From positions 1-52,128 of IMG/VR virus record IMGVR_UViG_3300046002_005091: a stretch of DNA of 52,128 bases; one strand, given 5' to 3'. The notes below the pieces were generated by a model. The model made no database searches, was not told the DNA's origin, and saw only the letters and a list, made by a program, of their open reading frames with translations. Origin of the DNA: a virus. Made by a program: the position numbers and the translations under genes. Of the stretch, positions 37,730 to 44,818 are shown in pieces (positions within the stretch are counted from its first letter, which is position 1; each line of letters starts with the position of its first letter).

Positions 37730-39532
37730 ATGGAATACATGGGAATAAATATAGATTTGGAAAGAGATAAACTCTTTGATGAATTGGGCATAAAGCGACT
37801 TAAAGAGTCCTATATGAAAGAAAATGAAGAATCGCCGCAAGAAAGATTTGCATATGTATCGACCGCATTTGGAACAGACAATGCACACGCTCAACGATTA
37901 TATGACTATTCCTCAAAACATTGGCTTTCTTATTCAACACCCATTCTTTCATATGGTCGTTCTAAAAAAGGTTTACCAATCTCTTGTTTCCTTAATTTCA
38001 TTGATGATACAGCGGAAGGTCTAGTTGATAATCTTTCTGAAACTAATTGGTTGTCTATGTTTGGCGGTGGTGTTGGTATCGGCTTTGGGATACGTTCGGC
38101 GGATGACAAATCAACTGGCGTTATGCCGCACCTCAAAATTTACGATGCATCGTCTTTGGCTTATCGCCAAGGCCGTACTCGCCGTGGAAGTTATGCTGCT
38201 TACCTTGATATTAGTCATCCAGACATTATTCCGTTCTTAGAAATGCGTAAGCCAACAGGTGATCCAAATGTACGTTGCCTGAATCTACACCACGGAATAA
38301 ATATTACCGATGACTTCATGCAATTGATTGAGAATTGTATGTTGGATGCAAATGCAGACGATTCATGGAATTTAGTTGATCCATATAGTAAAGAGATTCG
38401 TGAAACTGTTTCAGCCAAAAACCTTTGGCAACAGATTCTAGAATTGCGTATGCATACTGGTGAACCTTATATTCATTACATTGATACAAGTAACAAAATG
38501 TTACCTAAACATCTAAAAGATAAAGGTCTAAAAGTACATCAATCAAACTTGTGTTCCGAAATCATATTGCCGACAGATAAAGATAGAACAGCTGTTTGTT
38601 GCCTATCATCATTGAATTTGGAGAACTATGATGAATGGAAAGATGAACCATTATTCCTAAAAGATGTTGCTGAAATGTTGGATAATGTTTTAGATTATTT
38701 CATCACACATGCACCTGATAGTATTTATAGAGCAAGATATAGTGCTATGAGGGAACGTTCTATTGGTATTGGTGCTTTAGGATTTCATGCTTATTTGCAA
38801 CGAAATGGAATTGCTTTTGAAGGTGTTATGGCTAAAGTTGTAAACAACAAAATCTTCAAATCAATTAAGGAAAAATTAGATGAAGCTAATAAAATTTTGG
38901 GATCGGAACGCGGAGAAGCTCCTGATGCTATCGGCACTGGCCAGCGTTTTAGTCATACTATGGCTATTGCTCCAAATGCTTCTTCATCTATCATCATGCG
39001 AAATACTAGCCCTAGTATCGAGCCTTACCGTGCTAACGCTTACCGTCAGGACACTTTATCAGGATCATTTCTAAACAAGAATCGTTGGTTAGACAAAGTG
39101 ATTCAGGAACATCTTGCTGGTGACGGTGAAACAATATCAAGTGACGATTACAATGATATTTGGTCTACAATCATTGCAAACGATGGTTCTGTACAGCACC
39201 TAACATGGATGGACGAAAATACCAAAGCGGTGTTCAAGACTTCAATGGAAATTGACCAACGTTGGGTGATTGATTTAGCTGCTGATAGACAAGTATACAT
39301 AGACCAAGGACAGTCACTTAATCTGTTCTTTAGACCAGATGTTAATATTAAGTATCTCCATGCCATACACTTTATGGCCTGGAAAAAAGGTTTGAAAACT
39401 TTGTACTACTGCCGTTCTGAAAAGATTGGCAAAGCTGATAAAGTTTCAAAGAAAATTGAGCGACAAGTAATCAAAGAAATTGATATGACACAAATTGCTC
39501 AAGGAAATGATTGTATAGCTTGTGAAGGATAA
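37730..39532 (+). CDS. nrdA: Ribonucleotide reductase alpha subunit, class I
   Basis: 600 residues. The active-site Cys in LPISCFLN, the radical-site NLCSEI (N-x-C-x-E), the second Cys in AVCCLSS, the tyrosine pair TLYYCRSE and the C-terminal CIAC redox pair are all present. The N-terminal ATP-cone is absent, so overall dATP inhibition is probably lost. It reduces NDPs to dNDPs with NrdB, with thioredoxin encoded directly after. Confidence 0.95.
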   Translation: MEYMGINIDLERDKLFDELGIKRLKESYMKENEESPQERFAYVSTAFGTDNAHAQRLYDYSSKHWLSYSTPILSYGRSKKGLPISCFLNFIDDTAEGLVDNLSETNWLSMFGGGVGIGFGIRSADDKSTGVMPHLKIYDASSLAYRQGRTRRGSYAAYLDISHPDIIPFLEMRKPTGDPNVRCLNLHHGINITDDFMQLIENCMLDANADDSWNLVDPYSKEIRETVSAKNLWQQILELRMHTGEPYIHYIDTSNKMLPKHLKDKGLKVHQSNLCSEIILPTDKDRTAVCCLSSLNLENYDEWKDEPLFLKDVAEMLDNVLDYFITHAPDSIYRARYSAMRERSIGIGALGFHAYLQRNGIAFEGVMAKVVNNKIFKSIKEKLDEANKILGSERGEAPDAIGTGQRFSHTMAIAPNASSSIIMRNTSPSIEPYRANAYRQDTLSGSFLNKNRWLDKVIQEHLAGDGETISSDDYNDIWSTIIANDGSVQHLTWMDENTKAVFKTSMEIDQRWVIDLAADRQVYIDQGQSLNLFFRPDVNIKYLHAIHFMAWKKGLKTLYYCRSEKIGKADKVSKKIERQVIKEIDMTQIAQGNDCIACEG

Positions 39533-39536
39533 AAAA

Positions 39537-39782
39537 ATGAAAAGAGTATTAAGATTTACAGCTGAATGGTGTGCTCCTTGTAAAACAATGGCAACTATGT
39601 TGGACGAAATTAATTGTGGTATTCCAATTGAAGTTATAGATATAGATAAATCAATTGAAACTTCAATGGAATTTGGTATTAGGTCTGTTCCAACTTTAGT
39701 AATGATGGATGGAAACATTCAAATGAAAAGGATGACCGGCATGAAAAAGAAAAGTGATTTGGAAACCTGGTTGAAAACTTAA
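39537..39782 (+). CDS. Thioredoxin-like protein
   Basis: 81 residues from the ATG with AAGGA upstream. WCAPCK is the redox site (about 11-16) and SVPTLV holds the cis-proline. It is a minimal thioredoxin, the likely reductant of NrdA, whose 3' end it follows. Confidence 0.88.
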   Translation: MKRVLRFTAEWCAPCKTMATMLDEINCGIPIEVIDIDKSIETSMEFGIRSVPTLVMMDGNIQMKRMTGMKKKSDLETWLKT

Positions 39783-40427
39783 ATGAAACCAACTATTGCT
39801 GTATTCGTACATCAACCATATTGTTCTATACAGTCGGATAATGGAATAATCAAAGCGTTATCTCCAAAATATAACTTCAAAATTTTCACTAAACATGAAT
39901 TAGAAGATAATTTTTTTGATGATGTTGATTGTATTGCAATACCTGGCGGCATCGGCGATGCTAGTAAATTTGATATGTGTTTTTCTGCTAACGGTGAACG
40001 CATAAAAAAGTTTATTGCTGACGGCGGCAAGTATCTCGGTATTTGCATGGGTGCTTATTGGGCTGGTCGAGAATATTTAAATATATTAGAAGATGTTGAT
40101 GCAGTACAATATATAAAACAACCAAATACTTGTACTCACAGACCACATGCAAAAAACCTGTCGGTCATATGGAACAATCAACCTGAAAAAATGTTTTTCT
40201 ATGATGGATGTGCATTAGTTGGAGACAACAATAAATTTGAAACTATTGCAACATATTGCAATGGAGATGCAATGGCTATCATTCAACGTAACATTGGGAT
40301 AATCGGTTGTCATCCAGAGAGTGAGATACACTGGTATAACTCTTACAGTTGGATGAAAGGTTTATATCATAACGGTAAGCATCACAAATTGTTGCTAGAT
40401 TTTGTAGATAAATTAATGAAAAAATAG
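39783..40427 (+). CDS. Class I glutamine amidotransferase-like protein (BPL_N type)
   Basis: 214 residues. IPGGIGDASKFD (about 58-69), the nucleophile elbow GICMGAYWAG (Cys about 84) and GCHPESEIHWY (His-Glu about 178) match the GATase1-like fold of biotin-protein-ligase N-terminal-like proteins. It has no synthase partner here. It lies between thioredoxin and nrdB, so a nucleotide-modification role is possible. Confidence 0.78.
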   Translation: MKPTIAVFVHQPYCSIQSDNGIIKALSPKYNFKIFTKHELEDNFFDDVDCIAIPGGIGDASKFDMCFSANGERIKKFIADGGKYLGICMGAYWAGREYLNILEDVDAVQYIKQPNTCTHRPHAKNLSVIWNNQPEKMFFYDGCALVGDNNKFETIATYCNGDAMAIIQRNIGIIGCHPESEIHWYNSYSWMKGLYHNGKHHKLLLDFVDKLMKK

Positions 40428-40434
40428 GACGGAT

Positions 40435-41421
40435 ATGATAAAGAAAACAAAACAGGACGTTACACAAGAACGTACATATTTTAAACCATTCAATTATGCA
40501 TGGGCTTATGATGCATGGTTAAAACATGAACAAAGTCATTGGTTACATACAGAAGTTCCAATGATGGAAGACACCAAAGATTGGAAGAAAAAACTTACAG
40601 TTGAAGAAAAGAAATTCTTAACTCATATATTCCGTTTCTTTACACAAGGTGATATTGACGTTGCTGGTGGTTATGTTAATAACTATCTACCAAATTTTCC
40701 TCAACCTGAAATACGGATGATGTTGATGGGCTTTGCTGCTCGTGAAGCCTTACACGTTGCGGCTTATTCACACTTGATTGAAACTTTAGGATTACCTGAA
40801 ACAACATATAATGAATTTTCCGAGTATGCTGAAATGCGTGAGAAACATGACTATGTTATGGATATTTCCAAACAAGTTAGTTCCAAATCAAACACCGCAA
40901 CACAAATTGCTGTATTCTCTGCATTCACAGAAGGCATGCAATTATTTTCATCATTCATCATGTTATTGAATTTTCCAAGACAGGGTAAAATGAAAGGTAT
41001 GGGCCAGATTGTTACGTGGTCGATTGTCGATGAAACACAACATGCTGAAAACATGATTAAGTTATTCCGCACATACATAGGTGAAAATCCAGAAATCTGG
41101 AACGATGAGCTTAAATCTCGTATTTACACCATTGCAGAAAAGATGGTGGAACTTGAAGATAAGTTTATTGACCTAGCTTTCAATTTAGGTGGCATGGAAG
41201 GTTTGTCTGCTGAAGATGTGAAGAAATATATTCGTTACATTGCTGACCGTAGATTAATTTCTTTGAGCTTAAAGGGTATTTTTAAAGTTAAGAAAAACCC
41301 ACTACCATGGGTTGAAGAAATGATTAATGCACCAACGCATACAAATTTCTTTGAGAATCGGGCAACTGATTATGCAAAGGGAGCTTTGTCTGGTGATTGG
41401 GGTGATGTTTGGGCTAATTAA
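40435..41421 (+). CDS. nrdB: Ribonucleotide reductase beta subunit, class I
   Basis: 328 residues. Iron ligands fall in QGDIDVAGG, REALHVAAY (E-x2-H with the radical Tyr three residues on), EGMQLF and DETQHAEN. Tyr at the radical site supports class Ia. The C-terminal peptide for NrdA binding is acidic. AGGACGG precedes the start. Confidence 0.94.
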   Translation: MIKKTKQDVTQERTYFKPFNYAWAYDAWLKHEQSHWLHTEVPMMEDTKDWKKKLTVEEKKFLTHIFRFFTQGDIDVAGGYVNNYLPNFPQPEIRMMLMGFAAREALHVAAYSHLIETLGLPETTYNEFSEYAEMREKHDYVMDISKQVSSKSNTATQIAVFSAFTEGMQLFSSFIMLLNFPRQGKMKGMGQIVTWSIVDETQHAENMIKLFRTYIGENPEIWNDELKSRIYTIAEKMVELEDKFIDLAFNLGGMEGLSAEDVKKYIRYIADRRLISLSLKGIFKVKKNPLPWVEEMINAPTHTNFFENRATDYAKGALSGDWGDVWAN

Positions 41422-41442
41422 TAACAATAACGGGAGTTAGTA

Positions 41443-41631
41443 ATGAAAAATAAAATAGTATCAGGTGAATGTTTAAGTTGTGAATCAACATATGAAGTTG
41501 AATATTATGAAGAACTAACCTCACAAGAAATGCCAGAATTCTGTCCATTTTGTGGTGAACCCATCGAAGAATTATCCGAAGAATATATAGAGGATAATGA
41601 CCTTGATGAAGATGACTTAAAATGGGAATAA
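41443..41631 (+). CDS. Small acidic zinc-ribbon protein
   Basis: 62 residues. CLSC and CPFC (about 10-13 and 34-37) form a zinc ribbon, and the rest is very acidic. GGAG precedes the start. Unknown role, perhaps binding RNA polymerase or DNA. Confidence 0.7.
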   Translation: MKNKIVSGECLSCESTYEVEYYEELTSQEMPEFCPFCGEPIEELSEEYIEDNDLDEDDLKWE

Positions 41632-42053
41632 ACTGGATATACAATAACTTAAATTTCACAGAAGATTTAATTGGAGATAGTTACGGGTTTGTTTATATGA
41701 TAACAAACCTAGAGACAGGTAAAAAATATATTGGTAAGAAACTTTTTTACTTCTCCAAGACAAGACAAGTTAAAGGCAAAAAGAAAAAATTCAAAGTGGT
41801 TAGTGACTGGCCAACTTACTATGGAAGTAGTGAAGAATTACAAAAAGATGTTGTTCTCTATGGAAAAGAAAAATTCAAAAGAGAAATAATGCATCTTTGT
41901 AAATCAAAAGGCGAATGTAGTTATCTTGAAGCAAAAGAACAATTTGCACACAATGTTATGGAAGGTGATGAATATTACAACAACTGGATTATGGTTAGAG
42001 TAAGAAAATCACATATCAAGGATTACAATGCTAGAATACTTAAAACAATTTGA
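41622..42053 (+). CDS. GIY-YIG nuclease-like protein (SegE-like)
   Basis: 143 residues. YGFVYMITNLETGKKYIGKKLF (about 21-42) is a GIY-YIG-type core, followed by WPTYYGSS, KFKREIMHLC and YLEAKEQF with a catalytic-type Glu. Similar proteins are widespread in T4-type phages and may be domesticated homing nucleases. Overlaps both neighbours. Confidence 0.78.
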   Translation: MGINWIYNNLNFTEDLIGDSYGFVYMITNLETGKKYIGKKLFYFSKTRQVKGKKKKFKVVSDWPTYYGSSEELQKDVVLYGKEKFKREIMHLCKSKGECSYLEAKEQFAHNVMEGDEYYNNWIMVRVRKSHIKDYNARILKTI

Positions 42054-42366
42054 AAATGAAAATTATGACACGTTTATGTTTCTTCCCGGAGAAAAAGAAG
42101 ATGATGTGCATATAGAACTAAATGAATTGAAGGAAAAAGGAAAAAAACTTGGCGGTTCAAATTTAGGCGATTGTTATGATATTATCATTTTCAAAGATAA
42201 AGACGGTGATGTTGACAAGTTGGAAAGATTTGACGCAATTTTAATTGAACCATTGGAATATATCTCAGTGTTAATTCCTTTGGATTTTTATGGTGTTTTT
42301 TGCAAAAAAACAACAACATCTGGTAAACTTATGGATGGAATATTTGACAAATTTCACCAAGTGTGA
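42028..42366 (+). CDS. Unknown protein, 112 aa
   Basis: Overlaps the GIY-YIG gene by 26 bases. Acidic alpha/beta protein with DCYDIIIFKDKDGD. No family recognised. The promoter for RNase H lies in its 3' end. Confidence 0.55.
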   Translation: MLEYLKQFENENYDTFMFLPGEKEDDVHIELNELKEKGKKLGGSNLGDCYDIIIFKDKDGDVDKLERFDAILIEPLEYISVLIPLDFYGVFCKKTTTSGKLMDGIFDKFHQV

Positions 42367-42372
42367 TAATAT
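42344..42372 (+). promoter_or_regulatory. Sigma70-type promoter of the RNase H gene
   Basis: TTGACA (42344-42349), 17-bp spacer, TAATAT (42367-42372), ending 26 bases before the RNase H start. Confidence 0.75.
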
Positions 42373-42398
42373 AGAGTTTTACAACTACTGGATTTATA

Positions 42399-43250
42399 AT
42401 GATTCTCGTTGACCTTAACCAGGTTTTGTTAGCAGGTTTGATGGCACAAATATCAAACCAAAAAGGAATTAAGTTGGAGGAAAACTTAGTCCGACACATG
42501 GTATTAAACATTCTTAGGATGCACCTAAAGACGTTCCGCAACGAATACGGAGAAGTTGTACTCTGTTGTGACAACCGTAAATATTGGCGCAAGGAATTCT
42601 TTCCATTCTACAAGGCAGGTCGTAAAGCAACTCGTGAAAAGTCTGCATTAGATTGGCATCTGATTTTTGAATTGTTGACTAAATTCAAAGAAGAATTAAA
42701 AGAAAACTTCCCATATAAAGTTATCGATGTTGAAGGTGCAGAAGCTGATGACATTATTGGTACACTTGCACCAAGATTTGTTGCTCACCAAAAAATATTA
42801 ATACTTTCCAGTGACGGAGATTTTCTACAATTACAGCGTTATGGTGCAAACATCAAGCAATACAATCCTGTACAAAAGAAATATATCAAATCTGAGAACC
42901 CATCAAATGAACTCAAAGAGAAAATTATAAAAGGTGATAAAGGTGATGGAATACCTAATGTTCTTTCACCATCTGATTGTTTTGTCCGAGGAGTTAGGCA
43001 AACCACAATCAATAAGAACAAACTTGATAAATTGATGAGTCAACATTACGGGGAATGGGAAGATGAAAATGCACGTATAGGATTCTCAAGGAACCAAACA
43101 CTAATTGATTTGATGTTAATCCCAGGTGATATCAAAGAGAAAATCATAAATACTTATGATGAAACTAAGCCTGCATCTAAACAAAAGATGTTTAACTATT
43201 TTATTCAATATAAACTGAAAAATTTAATGGAAGTAATTGAGGAATTTTAA
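42399..43250 (+). CDS. rnh: RNase H / 5'-3' exonuclease, T4 Rnh type
   Basis: 283 residues of the FEN/PIN-like family: ILVDLNQ, CCDNRKYWRKEFFPFYKAGRK (about 54-74), GAEADDIIGTL (about 111), SSDGDFLQLQ (about 132) and KGDKGDGIPN (about 173) supply the acidic two-metal site. It removes RNA primers from lagging-strand fragments. Overlaps the next gene by 1 base (TAATG). Confidence 0.93.
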   Translation: MILVDLNQVLLAGLMAQISNQKGIKLEENLVRHMVLNILRMHLKTFRNEYGEVVLCCDNRKYWRKEFFPFYKAGRKATREKSALDWHLIFELLTKFKEELKENFPYKVIDVEGAEADDIIGTLAPRFVAHQKILILSSDGDFLQLQRYGANIKQYNPVQKKYIKSENPSNELKEKIIKGDKGDGIPNVLSPSDCFVRGVRQTTINKNKLDKLMSQHYGEWEDENARIGFSRNQTLIDLMLIPGDIKEKIINTYDETKPASKQKMFNYFIQYKLKNLMEVIEEF

Positions 43251-43672
43251 TGAAAAATATATATGAAGTATTTGACGAATTTGAAACTGCTAAAACAAAG
43301 CAACAACGAATGGACATTATTGGAAAAAATCTTTCCAAGGTTCTAACCGAAGTATTACAACTAGGTTTTCATCCACAACCAAAATGGTATTTCGATGAAG
43401 TTCCTGAAGGTTATGTAATAAAAGATGTTCCCGCAGGAATGAGTTATGCAAAACTATCAACAGAAATGCGGAAACTATACATGTTTCAAAAAGGCAATGA
43501 AACTGCTGATAAATTAACAGATAAAAAGCGTGAGCAACTGTTAGTAGAATTGTTACAAAATCTAGAACCCCGTGAAGCAGAAGTTATCATGGGTATTTTC
43601 AGAAAAGACTTTGGCGTTAAAGGTTTAGATTATAAGTTCGTCAAAGAAGCTTTCCCGGCAATGTTGCCATAG
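43250..43672 (+). CDS. Conserved phage protein (DUF6433-like)
   Basis: 140 residues. PEGYVIKDVPAGMSYAKLSTEMRKLYMF and EAEVIMGIFRKDFGVKGLDYKFVKEAFP are conserved in T4-type phages, usually near replication genes. Helical, function unknown. Confidence 0.72.
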   Translation: MKNIYEVFDEFETAKTKQQRMDIIGKNLSKVLTEVLQLGFHPQPKWYFDEVPEGYVIKDVPAGMSYAKLSTEMRKLYMFQKGNETADKLTDKKREQLLVELLQNLEPREAEVIMGIFRKDFGVKGLDYKFVKEAFPAMLP

Positions 43673-43690
43673 AAAAAAGGAGTTTAAGAG

Positions 43691-43870
43691 GTGTCAAAAT
43701 TTGTAGAGAAGTTTCGCAAAGATAGAAACTACAGTGAAGATCATTATTTCGAAAAAAATCAATACGATAAACGTAAAAAAAGAGAAAAACAAAAAACTTT
43801 TACTCGCCAATCGCAATTTGATGTTATAGAATCTAGTTGGGAAGCAGATTCAAGGAAATTTAGAAGATAA
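43691..43870 (+). CDS. Small basic protein, 59 aa
   Basis: GTG start with AGGAG 8 bases upstream, stop at 43868. It opens MSKFVEKFRKDRNYSED and has a run of Lys/Arg (DKRKKREKQK) about midway, so it may bind nucleic acid. Probably coupled to the preceding gene. Confidence 0.65.
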   Translation: MSKFVEKFRKDRNYSEDHYFEKNQYDKRKKREKQKTFTRQSQFDVIESSWEADSRKFRR

Positions 43871-43871
43871 G

Positions 43872-43922
43872 TGTTGTTTTTATACAACAAACACTTGACA
43901 ATTTTGAAAAACTCTGTAAAAT
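43872..43922 (+). promoter_or_regulatory. Promoter with TGTTG-N8-CAACA repeat
   Basis: Arms 43872-43876 and 43885-43889, then TTGACA (43895-43900), 16-bp spacer and TAAAAT (43917-43922). The repeat centre is 14.5 bp from the -35 box, exactly 10 bp (about one helical turn) closer than at P1-P3. Confidence 0.7.
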
Positions 43923-43946
43923 GTAAATCTTGTACGGAAATATATT

Positions 43947-44291
43947 ATGTTTATACATTGCAGGACTCCCAAATCCAAAAAACGGAAAGTGCCTAAGACA
44001 CAACAGGCACAATATGACGCATGGCTCAAATCCATTGAAGATATGAAGCCCAAGTCATTGAGTAAATATTCCAGCAACTTGTCTATCAAAAGTCCAGTTG
44101 TTACGAATGTTTACGTCCGTGAAACTGCAAAAATCAAGTCACTAGATACAGGACTAGCTGTCGCTATCAAAAAGCCAACAAACGTTTACACAGGAACAAT
44201 GGTCAAGGGTATTGCTACAATGCATAAATCTAACGCCGTACCTGTTTTTACTGATGAACAAGCAAAAGACATATCTAGTATGAGGCGATAA
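43947..44291 (+). CDS. Conserved basic phage protein, 114 aa
   Basis: It opens MFIHCRTPKSKKRKVPKTQQ, which is a recurring opening in T4-type phage proteins. Basic throughout. The function is unknown. First gene after the repeat-bearing promoter. Confidence 0.65.
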   Translation: MFIHCRTPKSKKRKVPKTQQAQYDAWLKSIEDMKPKSLSKYSSNLSIKSPVVTNVYVRETAKIKSLDTGLAVAIKKPTNVYTGTMVKGIATMHKSNAVPVFTDEQAKDISSMRR

Positions 44292-44292
44292 T

Positions 44293-44442
44293 ATGAAAAA
44301 TCTTAAATTTACCGTAAAATTAGAACGTCCGCATTGTCGGACTCCCATCAAACCTGTGCAAAAGCACAAAACCGCAAAAAATTTTAGCAGGAAAGTCAAA
44401 TATCCTGAAAAAGTTGAGCGGATCACACTCGGAGATTATTAA
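44293..44442 (+). CDS. Small basic protein, 49 aa
   Basis: ATG at 44293, stop at 44440. Basic, opens MKNLKFTVKLERPHCRTP; the CRTP motif also occurs at the start of the upstream protein. Abuts the next ORF. Confidence 0.55.
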   Translation: MKNLKFTVKLERPHCRTPIKPVQKHKTAKNFSRKVKYPEKVERITLGDY

Positions 44443-44586
44443 ATGACAGAAAATAATGATACAAAACCCAAATTTACGCCGGAATCACTAAATGAGCTCA
44501 ACCAAGCGGTTCGCCGTTGGGCTGTTACAACACAATTTGAGCAGGATTTAGAAAATTATGAAAAACTTAAGCAACAATATGACTGA
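44443..44586 (+). CDS. Small acidic protein, 47 aa
   Basis: ATG directly after the previous stop. Helical, charged (FTPESLNELNQAVRRW). Overlaps the AbrB-like gene by up to 29 bases. Confidence 0.5.
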   Translation: MTENNDTKPKFTPESLNELNQAVRRWAVTTQFEQDLENYEKLKQQYD

Positions 44587-44773
44587 TTCTACTTGGTCAA
44601 CAACAATTGAAGATGCTGGAGACGGATCCGGCGACGGAATTCTAACTTTGCCGCCAGAGTTATGTGAAATGAAAGGTTGGAAAGAAGGAACCGTACTGAA
44701 TTTAGAAGTTTCTGACGGAATATTAATTATTACTGAAGTTGATGCTGAAAAACAACAAAGCCTTGACAAATAA
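44558..44773 (+). CDS. AbrB/MazE-like DNA-binding protein
   Basis: 71 residues, or 64 if it starts at the ATG at 44579. GDGILTLPPELCEMKGWKEGTVLNLEVSDGILII is the swapped-hairpin pattern of the AbrB/MazE family, usually a dimeric transcription factor. It could regulate nearby promoters such as those with palindromic repeats, but that is speculative. Confidence 0.7.
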   Translation: MKNLSNNMTDSTWSTTIEDAGDGSGDGILTLPPELCEMKGWKEGTVLNLEVSDGILIITEVDAEKQQSLDK

Positions 44774-44791
44774 ATCTAGTTGTGTTACTAT
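44763..44791 (+). promoter_or_regulatory. Promoter of the HExxH-vWA gene
   Basis: TTGACA (44763-44768), 17-bp spacer, TACTAT (44786-44791). An imperfect repeat TGATG-N8-CAACA (44740-44757) has its centre 14.5 bp upstream of the -35 box, the same distance as at 43895. Confidence 0.55.
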
Positions 44792-44818
44792 AATGATTCT
44801 CAGTACACAGGAAGCTAT

